This document shows, piece by piece, positions 1 through 8,463 of a DNA stretch of 64,000 nucleotides. Positions within the stretch are counted from its first letter, which is position 1, and the number at the start of each line of letters is the position of its first letter. The position numbers were made by a program, and so were the translations under genes. A model generated the notes under the pieces. That model saw only the letters and a program-made list of their open reading frames with translations. It did no database searches and was not told the origin of the DNA. The stretch is from assembly GCF_004358695.1 (NCBI RefSeq), contig NZ_SNAA01000007.1:83732-147731 (forward strand). The letters run 5' to 3'. Source of the DNA: Palleronia sediminis. Lineage in GTDB: Bacteria > Pseudomonadota > Alphaproteobacteria > Rhodobacterales > Rhodobacteraceae.

Positions 1-540
1 ATCTGCGGCATCCAGCGCAACGGCAAACGCTATCGCGGCAAGATGGTGCCGATGCTGATGCAGAAATACGGGGTCGAGGTCGGCGGCGACGACGGCCGCG
101 ACGCGTTCGACCAGATCGCGAGCTTTCGGCGCTTCCTGCTCTTTGTGCGCGACACGATCCGCTGGCGCAAACCGATGGAGCCGGACATCCACTGGTCCTC
201 GACCTCGGGCCATGTCTCGACCTTCATCGCCAATGGCGGGCGCTACGACCGGATCTTCTGGACCGAGGCGTTCAACGACGGGATGCAGGGCGTGCTCGAC
301 AATATCGAGACGAAACATGCGGTCGATCTCGCGCGGATCCCGCGCTTCAACGAATCCGAAGGGCATGGTCCCAAGCGCGCCCACCCGGTCGAGGCCTATT
401 TCGACGATCTCGCGATGCACCTCATGTGGGAGATCTATCACCGCGACTTTCGCCTGTTCCGCTACGATTTCGACAATCCCGCCAACAAGATGCCCACAGG
501 CGAAATCGACCTGGACGAGGTTCACGCCAAGCTGTCGTGA
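1..540 (+). CDS. Sulfotransferase-like protein, C-terminal part (5' end outside window)
   Basis: The frame is open from the first base, so the gene begins upstream of the window; 179 C-terminal residues are visible. The sequence is mixed hydrophilic, has no membrane segment, and ends in an aromatic stretch near the motif EIYHRDFRLF. That ending is common in the C-terminal region of family-2 sulfotransferases of Rhodobacterales. The PAPS-binding motifs that would settle the family lie in the missing N-terminal part, so the call rests on overall resemblance. It converges on the DUF1523 gene with a 25-base gap. Confidence 0.5.
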   Translation: MCGIQRNGKRYRGKMVPMLMQKYGVEVGGDDGRDAFDQIASFRRFLLFVRDTIRWRKPMEPDIHWSSTSGHVSTFIANGGRYDRIFWTEAFNDGMQGVLDNIETKHAVDLARIPRFNESEGHGPKRAHPVEAYFDDLAMHLMWEIYHRDFRLFRYDFDNPANKMPTGEIDLDEVHAKLS

Positions 541-565
541 CGCCCGGCCGCGCCCCGATGACGGC

Positions 566-1132
566 TCAGCGGCGGAACCGGCCGAAAAACGGCGCGATCC
601 TGTGGCGCCAGAGCCCGCGCGACAGCCGCCAGATCATCGCGATCACGAGGGCAAGGACGATTAGGAACACCGTGTTGCGCCATGGAAAGCCCAACGCGTC
701 GGGCCCGTCGACCCGCTCGACCGCCAGCGCGTTCGGAAATGTCGACAAGAGCCGCGACCGCCAGCCGTAATGGCGCACCGACACCCAGAGCGGCGCGTCG
801 CGGGTCGAGACGTAATCGGCCGCCTGCGCCTGCAGATCGGCGCTATCGAACTTGAAGAAGAACGGCCAGCCCCAGCCGGTATCCTCGTTGCGATAGACCG
901 CCGGATCGCCGTTGGGCCGCACCGCCTCGAGAAAACGGATGTCGCGGTTCGCGGCCGCCACCGTTCCCGAATCGGGCGAGCTCCAGAAAATCGCGCTCGG
1001 GCCGCTGATATCCATGCGCCGGATCTCAGTATTGACGATCCGCACCACGTCGCGCTGCGGCAGGGTATAGTGGATCAACGCGCCCACCACGGCCAGGACA
1101 AGCGCCAAGAGACCCCATTTCACGCTCCGCAT
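566..1132 (-). CDS. DUF1523 family membrane protein
   Basis: 188 residues. One hydrophobic helix lies at about residues 5-23 and a second near 150-170, with a soluble domain between them. The stretch HYTLPQRDVVRIV just after the first helix and the conserved NEDTGWGWP block are typical of the alphaproteobacterial DUF1523 family, whose function is unknown. I prefer the ATG at 1132 because the family begins close to its first helix. A TTG 36 bases further upstream is in frame, but it sits inside a repeated intergenic motif. The protein is probably in the inner membrane with its middle domain in the periplasm. Confidence 0.8.
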   Translation of the reverse strand: MRSVKWGLLALVLAVVGALIHYTLPQRDVVRIVNTEIRRMDISGPSAIFWSSPDSGTVAAANRDIRFLEAVRPNGDPAVYRNEDTGWGWPFFFKFDSADLQAQAADYVSTRDAPLWVSVRHYGWRSRLLSTFPNALAVERVDGPDALGFPWRNTVFLIVLALVIAMIWRLSRGLWRHRIAPFFGRFRR

Positions 1133-1142
1133 CGGCCCGCCC

Positions 1143-1167
1143 CCGTCTCTGTTTCGAAAAATACTCA
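1143..1167 (-). repeat. Short dispersed intergenic motif, copy A
   Basis: Read on the minus strand this is TGAGTATTT, three variable bases, then GAAACAGAGACGG. It lies about 10 bases before the ATG of the DUF1523 gene. A near-identical copy is at 36433-36457 and a diverged one at 14776-14797. The role is unknown. Confidence 0.6.
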
Positions 1168-1242
1168 AGTCACGGCATACGCTGCCTGCGCGCCGGGCGC
1201 CAATGGGTTGCCGCCGGCGCCGTGTCGCCGCACCCTGTCGTG

Positions 1243-2262
1243 ATGGAGCTTCGTGCAGGACCGGGAAACGGATTGACGGATGTGGCGGGCCTCGCGGTCG
1301 GCCATGCGGGATCGGACCGGCTCAGGTCGGGCGTGACCGTCTGCGTGGCCGACCGCCCCGTGACGGCCGGCGTGCATGTGATGGGCGGCGCCCCCGGCAC
1401 GCGCGAAACCGACCTGCTGCGCCCCGACGCCACGGTGGGCGGGGTCGATGCGCTGGTGCTTTCGGGCGGCTCGGCCTTCGGGCTCGCCGCCGCCGATGGC
1501 GTCGCGGCGGGGTTGCGGCGCATGGGGCGGGGCTTTGCCGTGGGCGACATGCGCGTGCCCATCGTGCCGGCCGCGATCCTCTTCGACCTCGGTGCGGGGG
1601 GTGATCACGGGTGGGACGTCTCGCCCTATCCCGATCTCGGGGCGGCCGCACTCGCCGCCGCCGGCCCCGATATCGCCCAAGGGTCGGTCGGGGCGGGAAC
1701 GGGGGCCATCGCGGGCGGGCTCAAAGGCGGGATCGGCACGGCCTCGGCGGTGCTGGACGACGGCACGGTGGTCGCGGCGCTCGTCGCGGCGAACCCCGTG
1801 GGCGGCGTCGCCTGCCCCCGCAGCGGCAGGTTCTGGGCCGCCGGGGCCGAGCTCGGGGACGAGTTCGGCGGCCATGGCCCGCCCGACAGGCTGGTGCCCG
1901 TGACCAAGCCGATGCGCCCCGGCGGCGCGACCACCATCGCCATCGTGGCGACCGATGCCGACCTGACCAAGGCACAGGCGACCCGCATGGCGACGGCCGC
2001 CCATGACGGCATCGCGCGGGCCGTGCTGCCCGCCCATACGCCGTTCGACGGGGATCTCGTCTTTGCCTGCGCGACCGCCCGGCGCCCCGCGCCGGACGCG
2101 GTTGGCCTCATGTGGATCGGCCATGCGGCGGCGACCTGTCTGGCGCGGGCCATCGCGCGGGCGGTGTTCCTCGCGCGCGCCGCGCCGGGCGACACGGTGC
2201 CGACATGGGCCGACCGCTTCGACGCTCAGTTGCGCCAGAACGCCACGGTAAAGAGGACGTAA
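1243..2262 (+). CDS. P1 family peptidase (DmpA-like aminopeptidase/amidohydrolase)
   Basis: 339 residues from ATG 1243; an in-frame GTG at 1222 is an alternative start. The sequence matches the P1 (DmpA/BapA) fold: an early GNGLTDV block, the LSGGSAFGLAAADGV segment, the NPVGG motif, and GGATTIAIVATDADLTKAQ followed by HTPFDGD. Family members are Ntn-hydrolases that cleave themselves before a Ser or Thr nucleophile; the Thr pair in GGATTI is the likely place. There is no signal peptide, so it should be cytoplasmic. Its 3' end overlaps the convergent trkH gene by 37 bases. The natural substrate cannot be inferred. Confidence 0.88.
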   Translation: MELRAGPGNGLTDVAGLAVGHAGSDRLRSGVTVCVADRPVTAGVHVMGGAPGTRETDLLRPDATVGGVDALVLSGGSAFGLAAADGVAAGLRRMGRGFAVGDMRVPIVPAAILFDLGAGGDHGWDVSPYPDLGAAALAAAGPDIAQGSVGAGTGAIAGGLKGGIGTASAVLDDGTVVAALVAANPVGGVACPRSGRFWAAGAELGDEFGGHGPPDRLVPVTKPMRPGGATTIAIVATDADLTKAQATRMATAAHDGIARAVLPAHTPFDGDLVFACATARRPAPDAVGLMWIGHAAATCLARAIARAVFLARAAPGDTVPTWADRFDAQLRQNATVKRT

Positions 2263-3674
2263 ACCGCCATCAGCTCGAGCCGGCCGACCAGCATCCCGGC
2301 GATGAGCAGCCATTTCGCCCCGTCGTTCAGCGGCCCGAAATAGCCCGCGGGCCCGATCACCGGACCCAGCCCCGGCCCGATATTGCCGATGCTCGTCGCC
2401 GCCCCCGAGACGGCGGTGACGAAGTCGAGCCCGGTCAGCCCCAGCCCGACCGACAGCACGCCCAGCGACACGACGAAGAGCACGAAGAAGGCCATGACCG
2501 AGCTCAGCACCTCTTGCGAGACCGGCCGCCCCTCGAACCGCGGCACGAAGATGCCGTGCGGCGCGTTGATCCGGCGCACCTGGACCCCGATGGCCGACAG
2601 CAGGATCTGGTAGCGGAAGATCTTGACCGAGCAGCAGGTCGAACCCGCGCATCCGCCGATCATCCCCAGGAGAAAAACGACGACCATCGCGAAGCTGCCC
2701 CATTCCTGATAATCGACCGAGGCAAAGCCCGTGCCCGAGATGATCGAGGTGACGTTGAACAGCGCCTCGCGAAAGCTCTCTTCGATGCCGCGCCCGTCCA
2801 CGCCGATCTGGAACGCGGCCAGCATCCCCGCCGCCGTGCCGATGACGACGAGATAGCCGCGCACCTGCGCGTCGCGCAGGATCGGCTGGGCGGTGCCCGC
2901 GATCAGCTGGATGTAACGCACGAAAGGCAGGCTCGCGAGGATCATGAAGAGCGAGGCGGCGTATTCCATGCCGCCCTGATAGGCCCCGAACGACCGGTCC
3001 GTGGTCGAGAAGCCGCCCGTGGCGATGGTGGTCATGGCATGGTTGATCGCCTCGAAGCTGGTCATGCCCAGCGTCAGGTAGGTCAGAAAACAGCTCAGCG
3101 TGAGCACGACATAGATCCAGCTGATCTGGCTCGCGATCTCGGCGGCGCGCGGCAGGATCTTGCCCATGGTGTCGAACGCCTCCGAGCGGAAGATCTGCAT
3201 CCCCCCGACCCTCAGCTCGGGCAGAAAGACCATCGCCACGACGATGATGCCGATGCCGCCGAACCACTGCATCATCGACCGCCACAGCAAGAGCCCGGCG
3301 GGCAGGTCGTCGAGCCCCGTGAACACGGTCGAGCCGGTGGTGGTCATGCCCGACATCGCCTCGAAAAACGCGTCGGTCACGCTCGCCTCGAGCGGGCCGA
3401 GGAGAAAGGGCAGCGCGCCGAAGACCGGCAGCATCACCCAGACCAGTGTCGTCACGAGAAAGGTCTGCTGGATCGTCAGGCCGCGCGCGATGCCGCTGGC
3501 GCAGCTCAGCGCGATCATCCCGCCCGAAAGCCCGGTCAGGACACCCGATTGCAGAAAGACCGGCCAATGCCCGTTGCCCTGGAACAGGTCCACGAGAAGC
3601 GGCACGGCCATCGCCGCCCCGAGACAGGCCACCAGAAGGCCGATGACATAGCCCACCGGGCGGAAATCGATCAT
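2226..3674 (-). CDS. trkH: TrkH family potassium uptake protein
   Basis: 482 residues, the usual TrkH length, with about ten hydrophobic segments arranged as the four pseudo-repeats of a Trk/Ktr channel. Filter-type motifs are visible: SGMTTTGSTV, TTIATGGFST, SIISGTGFAS and SGAATSIGNIG. TrkH forms the membrane channel for K+ uptake and works with a cytoplasmic TrkA regulator, which is not encoded nearby. ATG 3674 leads into a hydrophobic first helix. It stands alone between a convergent peptidase gene and the acetyltransferase gene upstream. Confidence 0.95.
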   Translation of the reverse strand: MIDFRPVGYVIGLLVACLGAAMAVPLLVDLFQGNGHWPVFLQSGVLTGLSGGMIALSCASGIARGLTIQQTFLVTTLVWVMLPVFGALPFLLGPLEASVTDAFFEAMSGMTTTGSTVFTGLDDLPAGLLLWRSMMQWFGGIGIIVVAMVFLPELRVGGMQIFRSEAFDTMGKILPRAAEIASQISWIYVVLTLSCFLTYLTLGMTSFEAINHAMTTIATGGFSTTDRSFGAYQGGMEYAASLFMILASLPFVRYIQLIAGTAQPILRDAQVRGYLVVIGTAAGMLAAFQIGVDGRGIEESFREALFNVTSIISGTGFASVDYQEWGSFAMVVVFLLGMIGGCAGSTCCSVKIFRYQILLSAIGVQVRRINAPHGIFVPRFEGRPVSQEVLSSVMAFFVLFVVSLGVLSVGLGLTGLDFVTAVSGAATSIGNIGPGLGPVIGPAGYFGPLNDGAKWLLIAGMLVGRLELMAVYVLFTVAFWRN

Positions 3675-3705
3675 GGCGGAGCCATGTGTCCGGGCGGGGA
3701 TGCTG

Positions 3706-4263
3706 TCAAGCGGCGCGCTCGCGCACCCCCCCGGCGGCGTTCAGGACGATATCGTAGAGCATCAGACCCTCGTCGCGCCGCGCCACCGCGCCGAAACACC
3801 GCAAGAGCCCCGCCATCTGGCGGTTCTCGGGATGGACCAGCGCCTCGATCCGGCGGATGCCGCGTGCCGCCGCGATCTCGAACAGGCGCGCGAGAAGCAG
3901 CCGCCCGATGCCCCGCCGCTGCGCGCTGTCCACGATCGTCACGGCCAGCTCGGCGCGGTCGGGCGCGGTGGCATAGCGGAACCAGTGCGCGATGCCGACC
4001 GGGCGGGGCGGGGCGCCGGGCGCGTCGGGCAGGATCTCGGCGGCGAGCGCCTCGTGATCGTGATGGTCGGGCGTGACATAGCGGCGCACGTCGTCGTCGG
4101 GCAGCCGATCGATGGCGCGCAGGAACCGCATGATGCGCGACTGCGCCGACAGCTCGTCGAACCCCGCGATCAGCTTGGGCGCGTCCTCGGGCACGACCTG
4201 ACGGATCAAGAGCCGCGCGCCGTCGGGCAGGGTCAGGGTCCGTGGCGGGACCGCATCCTCCAT
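3706..4263 (-). CDS. GNAT family N-acetyltransferase
   Basis: 185 residues. The acetyl-CoA binding motif A is visible as VDSAQRRGIGRLLLARL, preceded by the AELAVTIV strand and followed by a motif-B-like region (VHPENRQMAGLLRCFG). The ATG at 4263 lies one base after the folE2 stop codon, so the two are almost certainly co-transcribed and translationally coupled. Single-domain proteins of this type often resemble the acetyltransferase part of larger Pat-like enzymes, but the substrate cannot be predicted. Whether it is linked to folate or queuosine metabolism through folE2 is unknown. Confidence 0.85.
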   Translation of the reverse strand: MEDAVPPRTLTLPDGARLLIRQVVPEDAPKLIAGFDELSAQSRIMRFLRAIDRLPDDDVRRYVTPDHHDHEALAAEILPDAPGAPPRPVGIAHWFRYATAPDRAELAVTIVDSAQRRGIGRLLLARLFEIAAARGIRRIEALVHPENRQMAGLLRCFGAVARRDEGLMLYDIVLNAAGGVRERAA

Positions 4264-4264
4264 G

Positions 4265-5353
4265 TCATCCCCCGTGATGCAGACTGGCAAAGAGCCCCGG
4301 CTCGAGGCTGGTCTGCGCAAAGGTCTCGCCCTCGGTCAGAAGGCTGACGGCATCGTGGCTGTGCAGGCTTTCCTGATGGCTCGCCAGCACGCGGAAATCG
4401 CCGATGGCCGGGTCCGAGGCGAGGGCCTGCGCAAGCAGCCGCACCGCGTCCTCGACAAAGATCGGGTTGGCGGCGTTCAACTCGGCAAAGGCCTGTTCGT
4501 CCTCGCGCTTGACCATGACCTGCGTCTCGGTCGGGATAGCCGCGCGGCAATGGTCGATCAGATCCTCGACGAACAGCTCCCCGCCGGTCAGCTCGACCGA
4601 GATCCGCGCGACCGAGCGCTGCGAATGCGGCGTGGCCAGTTGCCCGCGGGTCCGGCGCGCATGTTCGGCCAGTTCGAGCGAGCACGGGCAGGTCGAGGAA
4701 TAGACATAGTCGAGATGCATGATCCGCTTGCGCGTGCCATCGAGGTCGACCACCTCGAAGGCGAGGTCGTAATACTGCCACCCCGACAGGCCCGACCGCA
4801 GGCTGTCCACCCTGAGCGGCATCGACAGGCGCATCATGATGCGCGCGTCGAAGCTGCCGAGGTCGGTCTTGTAGGCGTCGAGCGTGCGCTCGATCACGTC
4901 GAGGTCAAAGCTGTCCTCGGCATTGCGGTAGAAGGTGCGCATGATGCGGGACATGTTGATGCCCTTCATCTCGGCGGCCAGCGACACCGACCCCGTCACC
5001 GACGCCTGAACGCTCGCCTCGCCGCCGTCGCGCAGCGCGACGCGCAGGGGCAGGCGGAAATTCGAGATGCCGACATGCTGGATATGGCGCCGCGCCCCGC
5101 GGACGAGCGTGCCATTTTGCAGATCCGGCAGGCCCGCGCGATAGGCGGCATCGACCGTGAACCCCTGCGGATAGGCGGTCGAGAACAGCGGATAGGACGG
5201 CACCGGGCCGGGCAGCAGCGCGCGCAGTTGCGGATCGAGCTGGGCCAGATCCTCCTCCGAGGCGCGCGCGGCCCAGCCGCGCAGCCGCTCGAGCATGTCG
5301 GCTGCGTCGTCGCGGTTCATTTCAGCAGAGATATCGCGGTCATGCAGATTCAT
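4265..5353 (-). CDS. folE2: GTP cyclohydrolase FolE2 (type IB)
   Basis: 362 residues. FolE2 converts GTP to 7,8-dihydroneopterin triphosphate, the first step of folate (and queuosine-type deazapurine) synthesis. It is unrelated in sequence to zinc-dependent FolE. The catalytic Cys segment is seen in SSTCPCSLELAEHA, and the LPLRV and RIMRTFYRNAEDS blocks are typical. ATG 5353 (MNLHDRD) fits family starts better than an in-frame start 72 bases upstream. In many bacteria folE2 backs up folE under zinc limitation; no clear Zur box was seen upstream. It forms an operon with the GNAT gene. Confidence 0.93.
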   Translation of the reverse strand: MNLHDRDISAEMNRDDAADMLERLRGWAARASEEDLAQLDPQLRALLPGPVPSYPLFSTAYPQGFTVDAAYRAGLPDLQNGTLVRGARRHIQHVGISNFRLPLRVALRDGGEASVQASVTGSVSLAAEMKGINMSRIMRTFYRNAEDSFDLDVIERTLDAYKTDLGSFDARIMMRLSMPLRVDSLRSGLSGWQYYDLAFEVVDLDGTRKRIMHLDYVYSSTCPCSLELAEHARRTRGQLATPHSQRSVARISVELTGGELFVEDLIDHCRAAIPTETQVMVKREDEQAFAELNAANPIFVEDAVRLLAQALASDPAIGDFRVLASHQESLHSHDAVSLLTEGETFAQTSLEPGLFASLHHGG

Positions 5354-5559
5354 CGGCGTCCCCCCGTTCGGCGCAAGGGCCAGAGATATGATCGACCCCC
5401 AGCGGGTTCCAGATTGCAACGTCAAAATACATCCGCCACCGCGTCACCCGCCCGGCGATGCGTGCCGCGTCCCGACCCCGGCGCTGGTCGGAACCGGGGC
5501 CGAATGCCTTGTCTGCCGCGCTGCGCGGAGGGCGCCCGGCATCCAGCGCGGGCGCCGGC

Positions 5560-6738
5560 TCATGCCCGGTCGAGCGCCTGCGACAGATCGTCCAGCAGGT
5601 CGTCCGCATCCTCGAGCCCGACCGACAGTCGGACCATGCCCGGTCCGATCCCCAGCGCGGCGCGCGTCTCGGGGGTCAGGCGCTGGTGGGTGGTGGTCGC
5701 GGGATGGGTGGCGATGGATTTCGCGTCGCCGAGATTGTTCGAGATCGTCACGATCCCGAGGGCGTCGAGAAACCGGAACGCGGCCTCCTGCCCGCCATGC
5801 AGGTCGAGCGCGAGCATCGTGCCCGGCCCCGACATCTGCGCCGCGGCGAGGGTATGCTGCGGGTGATCCTCGAGCCCCGGAAAGATCACCCGCGACAGCC
5901 GCGCGTGCCCGCGCAGCGCATGGGCCAGCCGCGCGGCGGTGGCGGACTGCGCCTTTACCCGCAGATCCAGCGTCTCGAGCCCCTTCAGCATGATCCAGGC
6001 GGTAAAGGGCGACATCGCCCCGCCGGTATGTTTCATGTAGGGCTCGACGGTCTTGCGAATGAACGCCTCGGAGCCGAGGATCACGCCGCCCAGCGCCCGC
6101 CCCTGCCCGTCGATATGCTTGGTGGCCGAATAGATCACCACGTCGGCACCCATCTCGAAGGCGCGCGAAAAGACCGGCGTGGCAAAGACGTTGTCGGCCA
6201 CCACCAGCGCGCCGACCTCGTGGGCGAGCCCGGCCACGGCGCGCAGGTCGATCACCTCGAGCGTGGGGTTCGACACGGTCTCCATGAACACCGCGCGCGT
6301 GTCGGGGCGGATCGCCGCGCGCCACTGGTCCAGATCGGTGCCGTCGACAAAGGTGACCTCGACCCCGAAGCGGGTCAGGATATCCTCGAGAATATAGAGG
6401 CACGACCCGAACAGCGCCCGCGCGCTGACGACGTGATCGCCCGCCTTCAGCATCGACATCAGCGCGCCGTTGACCGCCGCCATGCCGCTGGCCGTGGCAA
6501 AGGCCGCCTCGGCCCCCTCGAGCGCGGCGATCCGGTCCTGGAACATCGCCACCGTGGGATTGCCGTAGCGGGCATAGATGAACTCGTCGTCGCCGGGCTG
6601 CTCGAACCGCTCGCGGGCGGCTTCGGCGGTGTCGTAGACAAAGCCCTGGGTGAGGAATATCGCCTCGCTCACCTCGCCATAGCCCGAACGGCGAATGCCG
6701 GAATGGACGGCTTTCGTGCGGGGTTTCCAGTCGGTCAT
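5560..6738 (-). CDS. metZ: O-succinylhomoserine sulfhydrylase (MetZ)
   Basis: 392 residues, a Cys/Met-metabolism PLP enzyme that makes homocysteine from O-succinylhomoserine and sulfide in methionine synthesis. Visible features are YARYGNPTV, the substrate/PLP loop ATASGMAAVNGA, METVSNPTLEV, VADNVFATP, and the PLP-binding lysine in YSATKHIDGQGR. ATG 6738 (MTDWKPRTKAVHSG) matches family starts and has a GAGG ribosome site. A SAM-II riboswitch lies in the leader, which fits metZ better than a degradative lyase of the same fold. Confidence 0.92.
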   Translation of the reverse strand: MTDWKPRTKAVHSGIRRSGYGEVSEAIFLTQGFVYDTAEAARERFEQPGDDEFIYARYGNPTVAMFQDRIAALEGAEAAFATASGMAAVNGALMSMLKAGDHVVSARALFGSCLYILEDILTRFGVEVTFVDGTDLDQWRAAIRPDTRAVFMETVSNPTLEVIDLRAVAGLAHEVGALVVADNVFATPVFSRAFEMGADVVIYSATKHIDGQGRALGGVILGSEAFIRKTVEPYMKHTGGAMSPFTAWIMLKGLETLDLRVKAQSATAARLAHALRGHARLSRVIFPGLEDHPQHTLAAAQMSGPGTMLALDLHGGQEAAFRFLDALGIVTISNNLGDAKSIATHPATTTHQRLTPETRAALGIGPGMVRLSVGLEDADDLLDDLSQALDRA

Positions 6739-6800
6739 GCAAACTGCCTCGTCGCTTGTGCCGCACCGGTCAGGGGCGCGGGGCACCGAAGCGCGGCCCG

Positions 6801-6856
6801 ACCTCTTTAGCGGTATCTTTAACGTGGCCCGCAATCCGGTAACAAATCGCCACGCC
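6801..6856 (-). promoter_or_regulatory. SAM-II riboswitch (metA/metZ leader aptamer)
   Basis: On the minus strand the leader reads CGTGGCGATTTG, then TTACCGGATTGC, then GGGCCACGTTAAA, then GATACCGCTAAAGAGG. CGTGGC pairs with GCCACG to form P1. The GATTTG, ACCG..TTGC, ..TTAAA.. and GCTAAA..GAGG blocks follow the order of the SAM-II class, a compact pseudoknot found before metA, metX and metZ in alphaproteobacteria. S-adenosylmethionine binding would lower metZ expression. The aptamer ends about 62 bases before the metZ ATG, so its own GAGG is not the metZ ribosome site. Confidence 0.9.
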
Positions 6857-6859
6857 GTC

Positions 6860-6888
6860 TGGCTAGCGCCGGCATGCGAACCGGTCAA
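6860..6888 (-). promoter_or_regulatory. Candidate promoter of the metZ leader
   Basis: A TTGACC -35 box (6888-6883) is followed after 17 bases by a weak TAGCCA -10 (6865-6860). The predicted transcript start would fall at the first base-paired nucleotides of the SAM-II aptamer, as expected for this riboswitch class. The -10 match is poor, so this is tentative. Confidence 0.4.
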
Positions 6889-6897
6889 GCCGCGCCG

Positions 6898-7488
6898 TCA
6901 GTCCTGCGAGGGACCGTGTTCGCGAAAGAGCCGCCCCTGAAGCATGAAGAACAGAAAGATCGCGGCGGTCAGTCCGAAGGTCTTGAAGTTGACCCAGGCA
7001 TCGGTCGACATCGTGCGCCAGACGACCTCGTTCAGGGCGGCGAGGGCAAAGAAGAACAGGCAGAACCGTCGCGTGAGCTTCATCCAGCCTTCCTCGTCGA
7101 GGGGCACGACCTCGCCCATGACCATGCGCAGGAAACTGCGCCCGCGCAAAAGGCCGATGCCGAGGATCGCGCCGAAGATGAGGTAGATCAGCGTCGGCTT
7201 CATCTTGAAGAACCGCTCGTCGTTGAACCATACGGTCAGCCCGCCGAAGACCACGACCAGAACCAGCGTCACGACCTGCATCCGGCTGAGCGTGCCGGTG
7301 ATCCGCCACAAAAGCAGCGTGCTGAGCGCCAGCACCGGCACGAAGGCCGCGGTGATGAGGATGAAGCCCGAATACTCGGTGCCGCCAAGGATGAAGCTGC
7401 GGTCGCGCAGCAGAAGGTAGCCCACGAAGAACGCGAGGATCGGGCCCAGTTCCAGCGCCGTCTTCCATCCCTTTCCGGTCTCGCTCAT
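6898..7488 (-). CDS. yciB: Inner-membrane-spanning protein YciB (septation protein A family)
   Basis: 196 residues with five or six hydrophobic helices. Hallmarks are LELGPILAFFVGY near the N-terminus, the KMKPTLIYLIFG block, and LNEVVWRT near the C-terminus. The family (also named IspZ or septation protein A) is an inner-membrane protein linked to cell-envelope synthesis and division in enteric bacteria; its molecular role is unclear. It lies 6 bases downstream of the DMT transporter gene, suggesting one transcript. metZ follows downstream behind its own riboswitch leader. Confidence 0.92.
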   Translation of the reverse strand: MSETGKGWKTALELGPILAFFVGYLLLRDRSFILGGTEYSGFILITAAFVPVLALSTLLLWRITGTLSRMQVVTLVLVVVFGGLTVWFNDERFFKMKPTLIYLIFGAILGIGLLRGRSFLRMVMGEVVPLDEEGWMKLTRRFCLFFFALAALNEVVWRTMSTDAWVNFKTFGLTAAIFLFFMLQGRLFREHGPSQD

Positions 7489-7494
7489 GCCGCG

Positions 7495-8400
7495 TCAGCC
7501 TCCGAATTCAACGATGACCGCACCTGATGCGATTGCCGCCATGAGCGCAAGCCTGCGCGGCCCCACCCGCTCGCCCAGCATCACCCAGCCGATCAGCGCC
7601 GCAAAGACGGTCGATGTCTCGCGCAGTACCGCCGCCTCGCCCACCTTGTCGAGCCGGGTCGCCAGCATGATCGCCCCGAAGGACGCGATGGCGACCGCGC
7701 CGCCCAGCACGCCGCGTGCGGCCAGCGCGCCCTTGCCGGCCATACCGGCGATCTCGGCCCGGCGCACCAGGGCCACGCCGGTCGCAAAGAAAATGCCGTC
7801 GAGAAAGAAGAACCACGCGAGAAAGGTGGCCGGATCGGGCGTCGCACGGATGCCGTAAGCGTCGATGGTCGTATAGAGCGCGACGAACAGCCCGGTGATG
7901 ACGGCGAGAACCAGCGCCAGCGGCAAGGTGTCGCGCGCGGTGGTCAGGAACACGAGATTGTAGAGCGCGAGCCCGAAGATCCCCGCCAGAAGCACCCCGA
8001 CGCCCAGCCATTGCAGCGCGGTAAAACGTTCGCCGAACAGCACATAGGCCCCGATCACGGTGAAAAGCGGCGCGACGCCGCGCAGCACCGGATAGACGAC
8101 CGTGAACGCCCCCCGCGAATAGCAGGCAGCCTGCACGAGCTTGTAGCCGATATGCACCACCACCACGACGGCAAAGATCGGCCACATCCCGGCCGCGGGC
8201 CATGGCACGACGAAAAGCGCGAAGGGCGCCGCCATGAGCCCATAGCTCCAGTCCATCGCCATGCGGCTGATCCACGGATCGTGCCGCCCCTTTTGCAGCG
8301 CGCCGAAAATGGCGTGCAGAAAGGCCGCCGACAGCGCCAGCACCAGCGCGATGTCGTGGCCCCGCGCGGTGCCCTCGACCGCCTCGACCCAGGCCATCAT
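7495..8400 (-). CDS. DMT superfamily (EamA-type) transporter
   Basis: 301 residues with about ten hydrophobic segments forming two EamA repeats, the usual drug/metabolite transporter layout. The end of each half carries the typical segments: GAYVLFGERFTALQWLGVG in the first and VMLGERVGPRRLALM in the second. Two adjacent ATG codons (8400 and 8397) are possible starts. It is co-oriented and tightly spaced with yciB. The substrate is unknown; members export amino acids, nucleosides or other small metabolites. Confidence 0.85.
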   Translation of the reverse strand: MMAWVEAVEGTARGHDIALVLALSAAFLHAIFGALQKGRHDPWISRMAMDWSYGLMAAPFALFVVPWPAAGMWPIFAVVVVVHIGYKLVQAACYSRGAFTVVYPVLRGVAPLFTVIGAYVLFGERFTALQWLGVGVLLAGIFGLALYNLVFLTTARDTLPLALVLAVITGLFVALYTTIDAYGIRATPDPATFLAWFFFLDGIFFATGVALVRRAEIAGMAGKGALAARGVLGGAVAIASFGAIMLATRLDKVGEAAVLRETSTVFAALIGWVMLGERVGPRRLALMAAIASGAVIVEFGG

Positions 8401-8463
8401 CGCGGCCGGCCCCGGAACGCGGCGTCGCGCGGCACGTTGACGCGCCAAAAGGCCGGACCATCC

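Noticed and set aside
1133-1168. TTG start extending the DUF1523 gene by 12 codons
   Set aside because: The added codons lie in the dispersed intergenic motif, and the family starts at its first membrane helix.
1165-3567. 800-codon open frame antisense to the P1 peptidase and trkH region
   Set aside because: Arg/Ala/Gly/Asp-rich translation without domains, out of frame with trkH on the same strand. It is a by-product of very high GC.
2112-4076. 654-codon plus-strand open frame across trkH
   Set aside because: Shadow of trkH and the GNAT gene, low-complexity Arg/His/Asp protein with no start signal.
5400-5415. GTTC-N7-like sequence near the folE2 start as a second LexA box
   Set aside because: The second half is CAAC, not GTTC; not a match.
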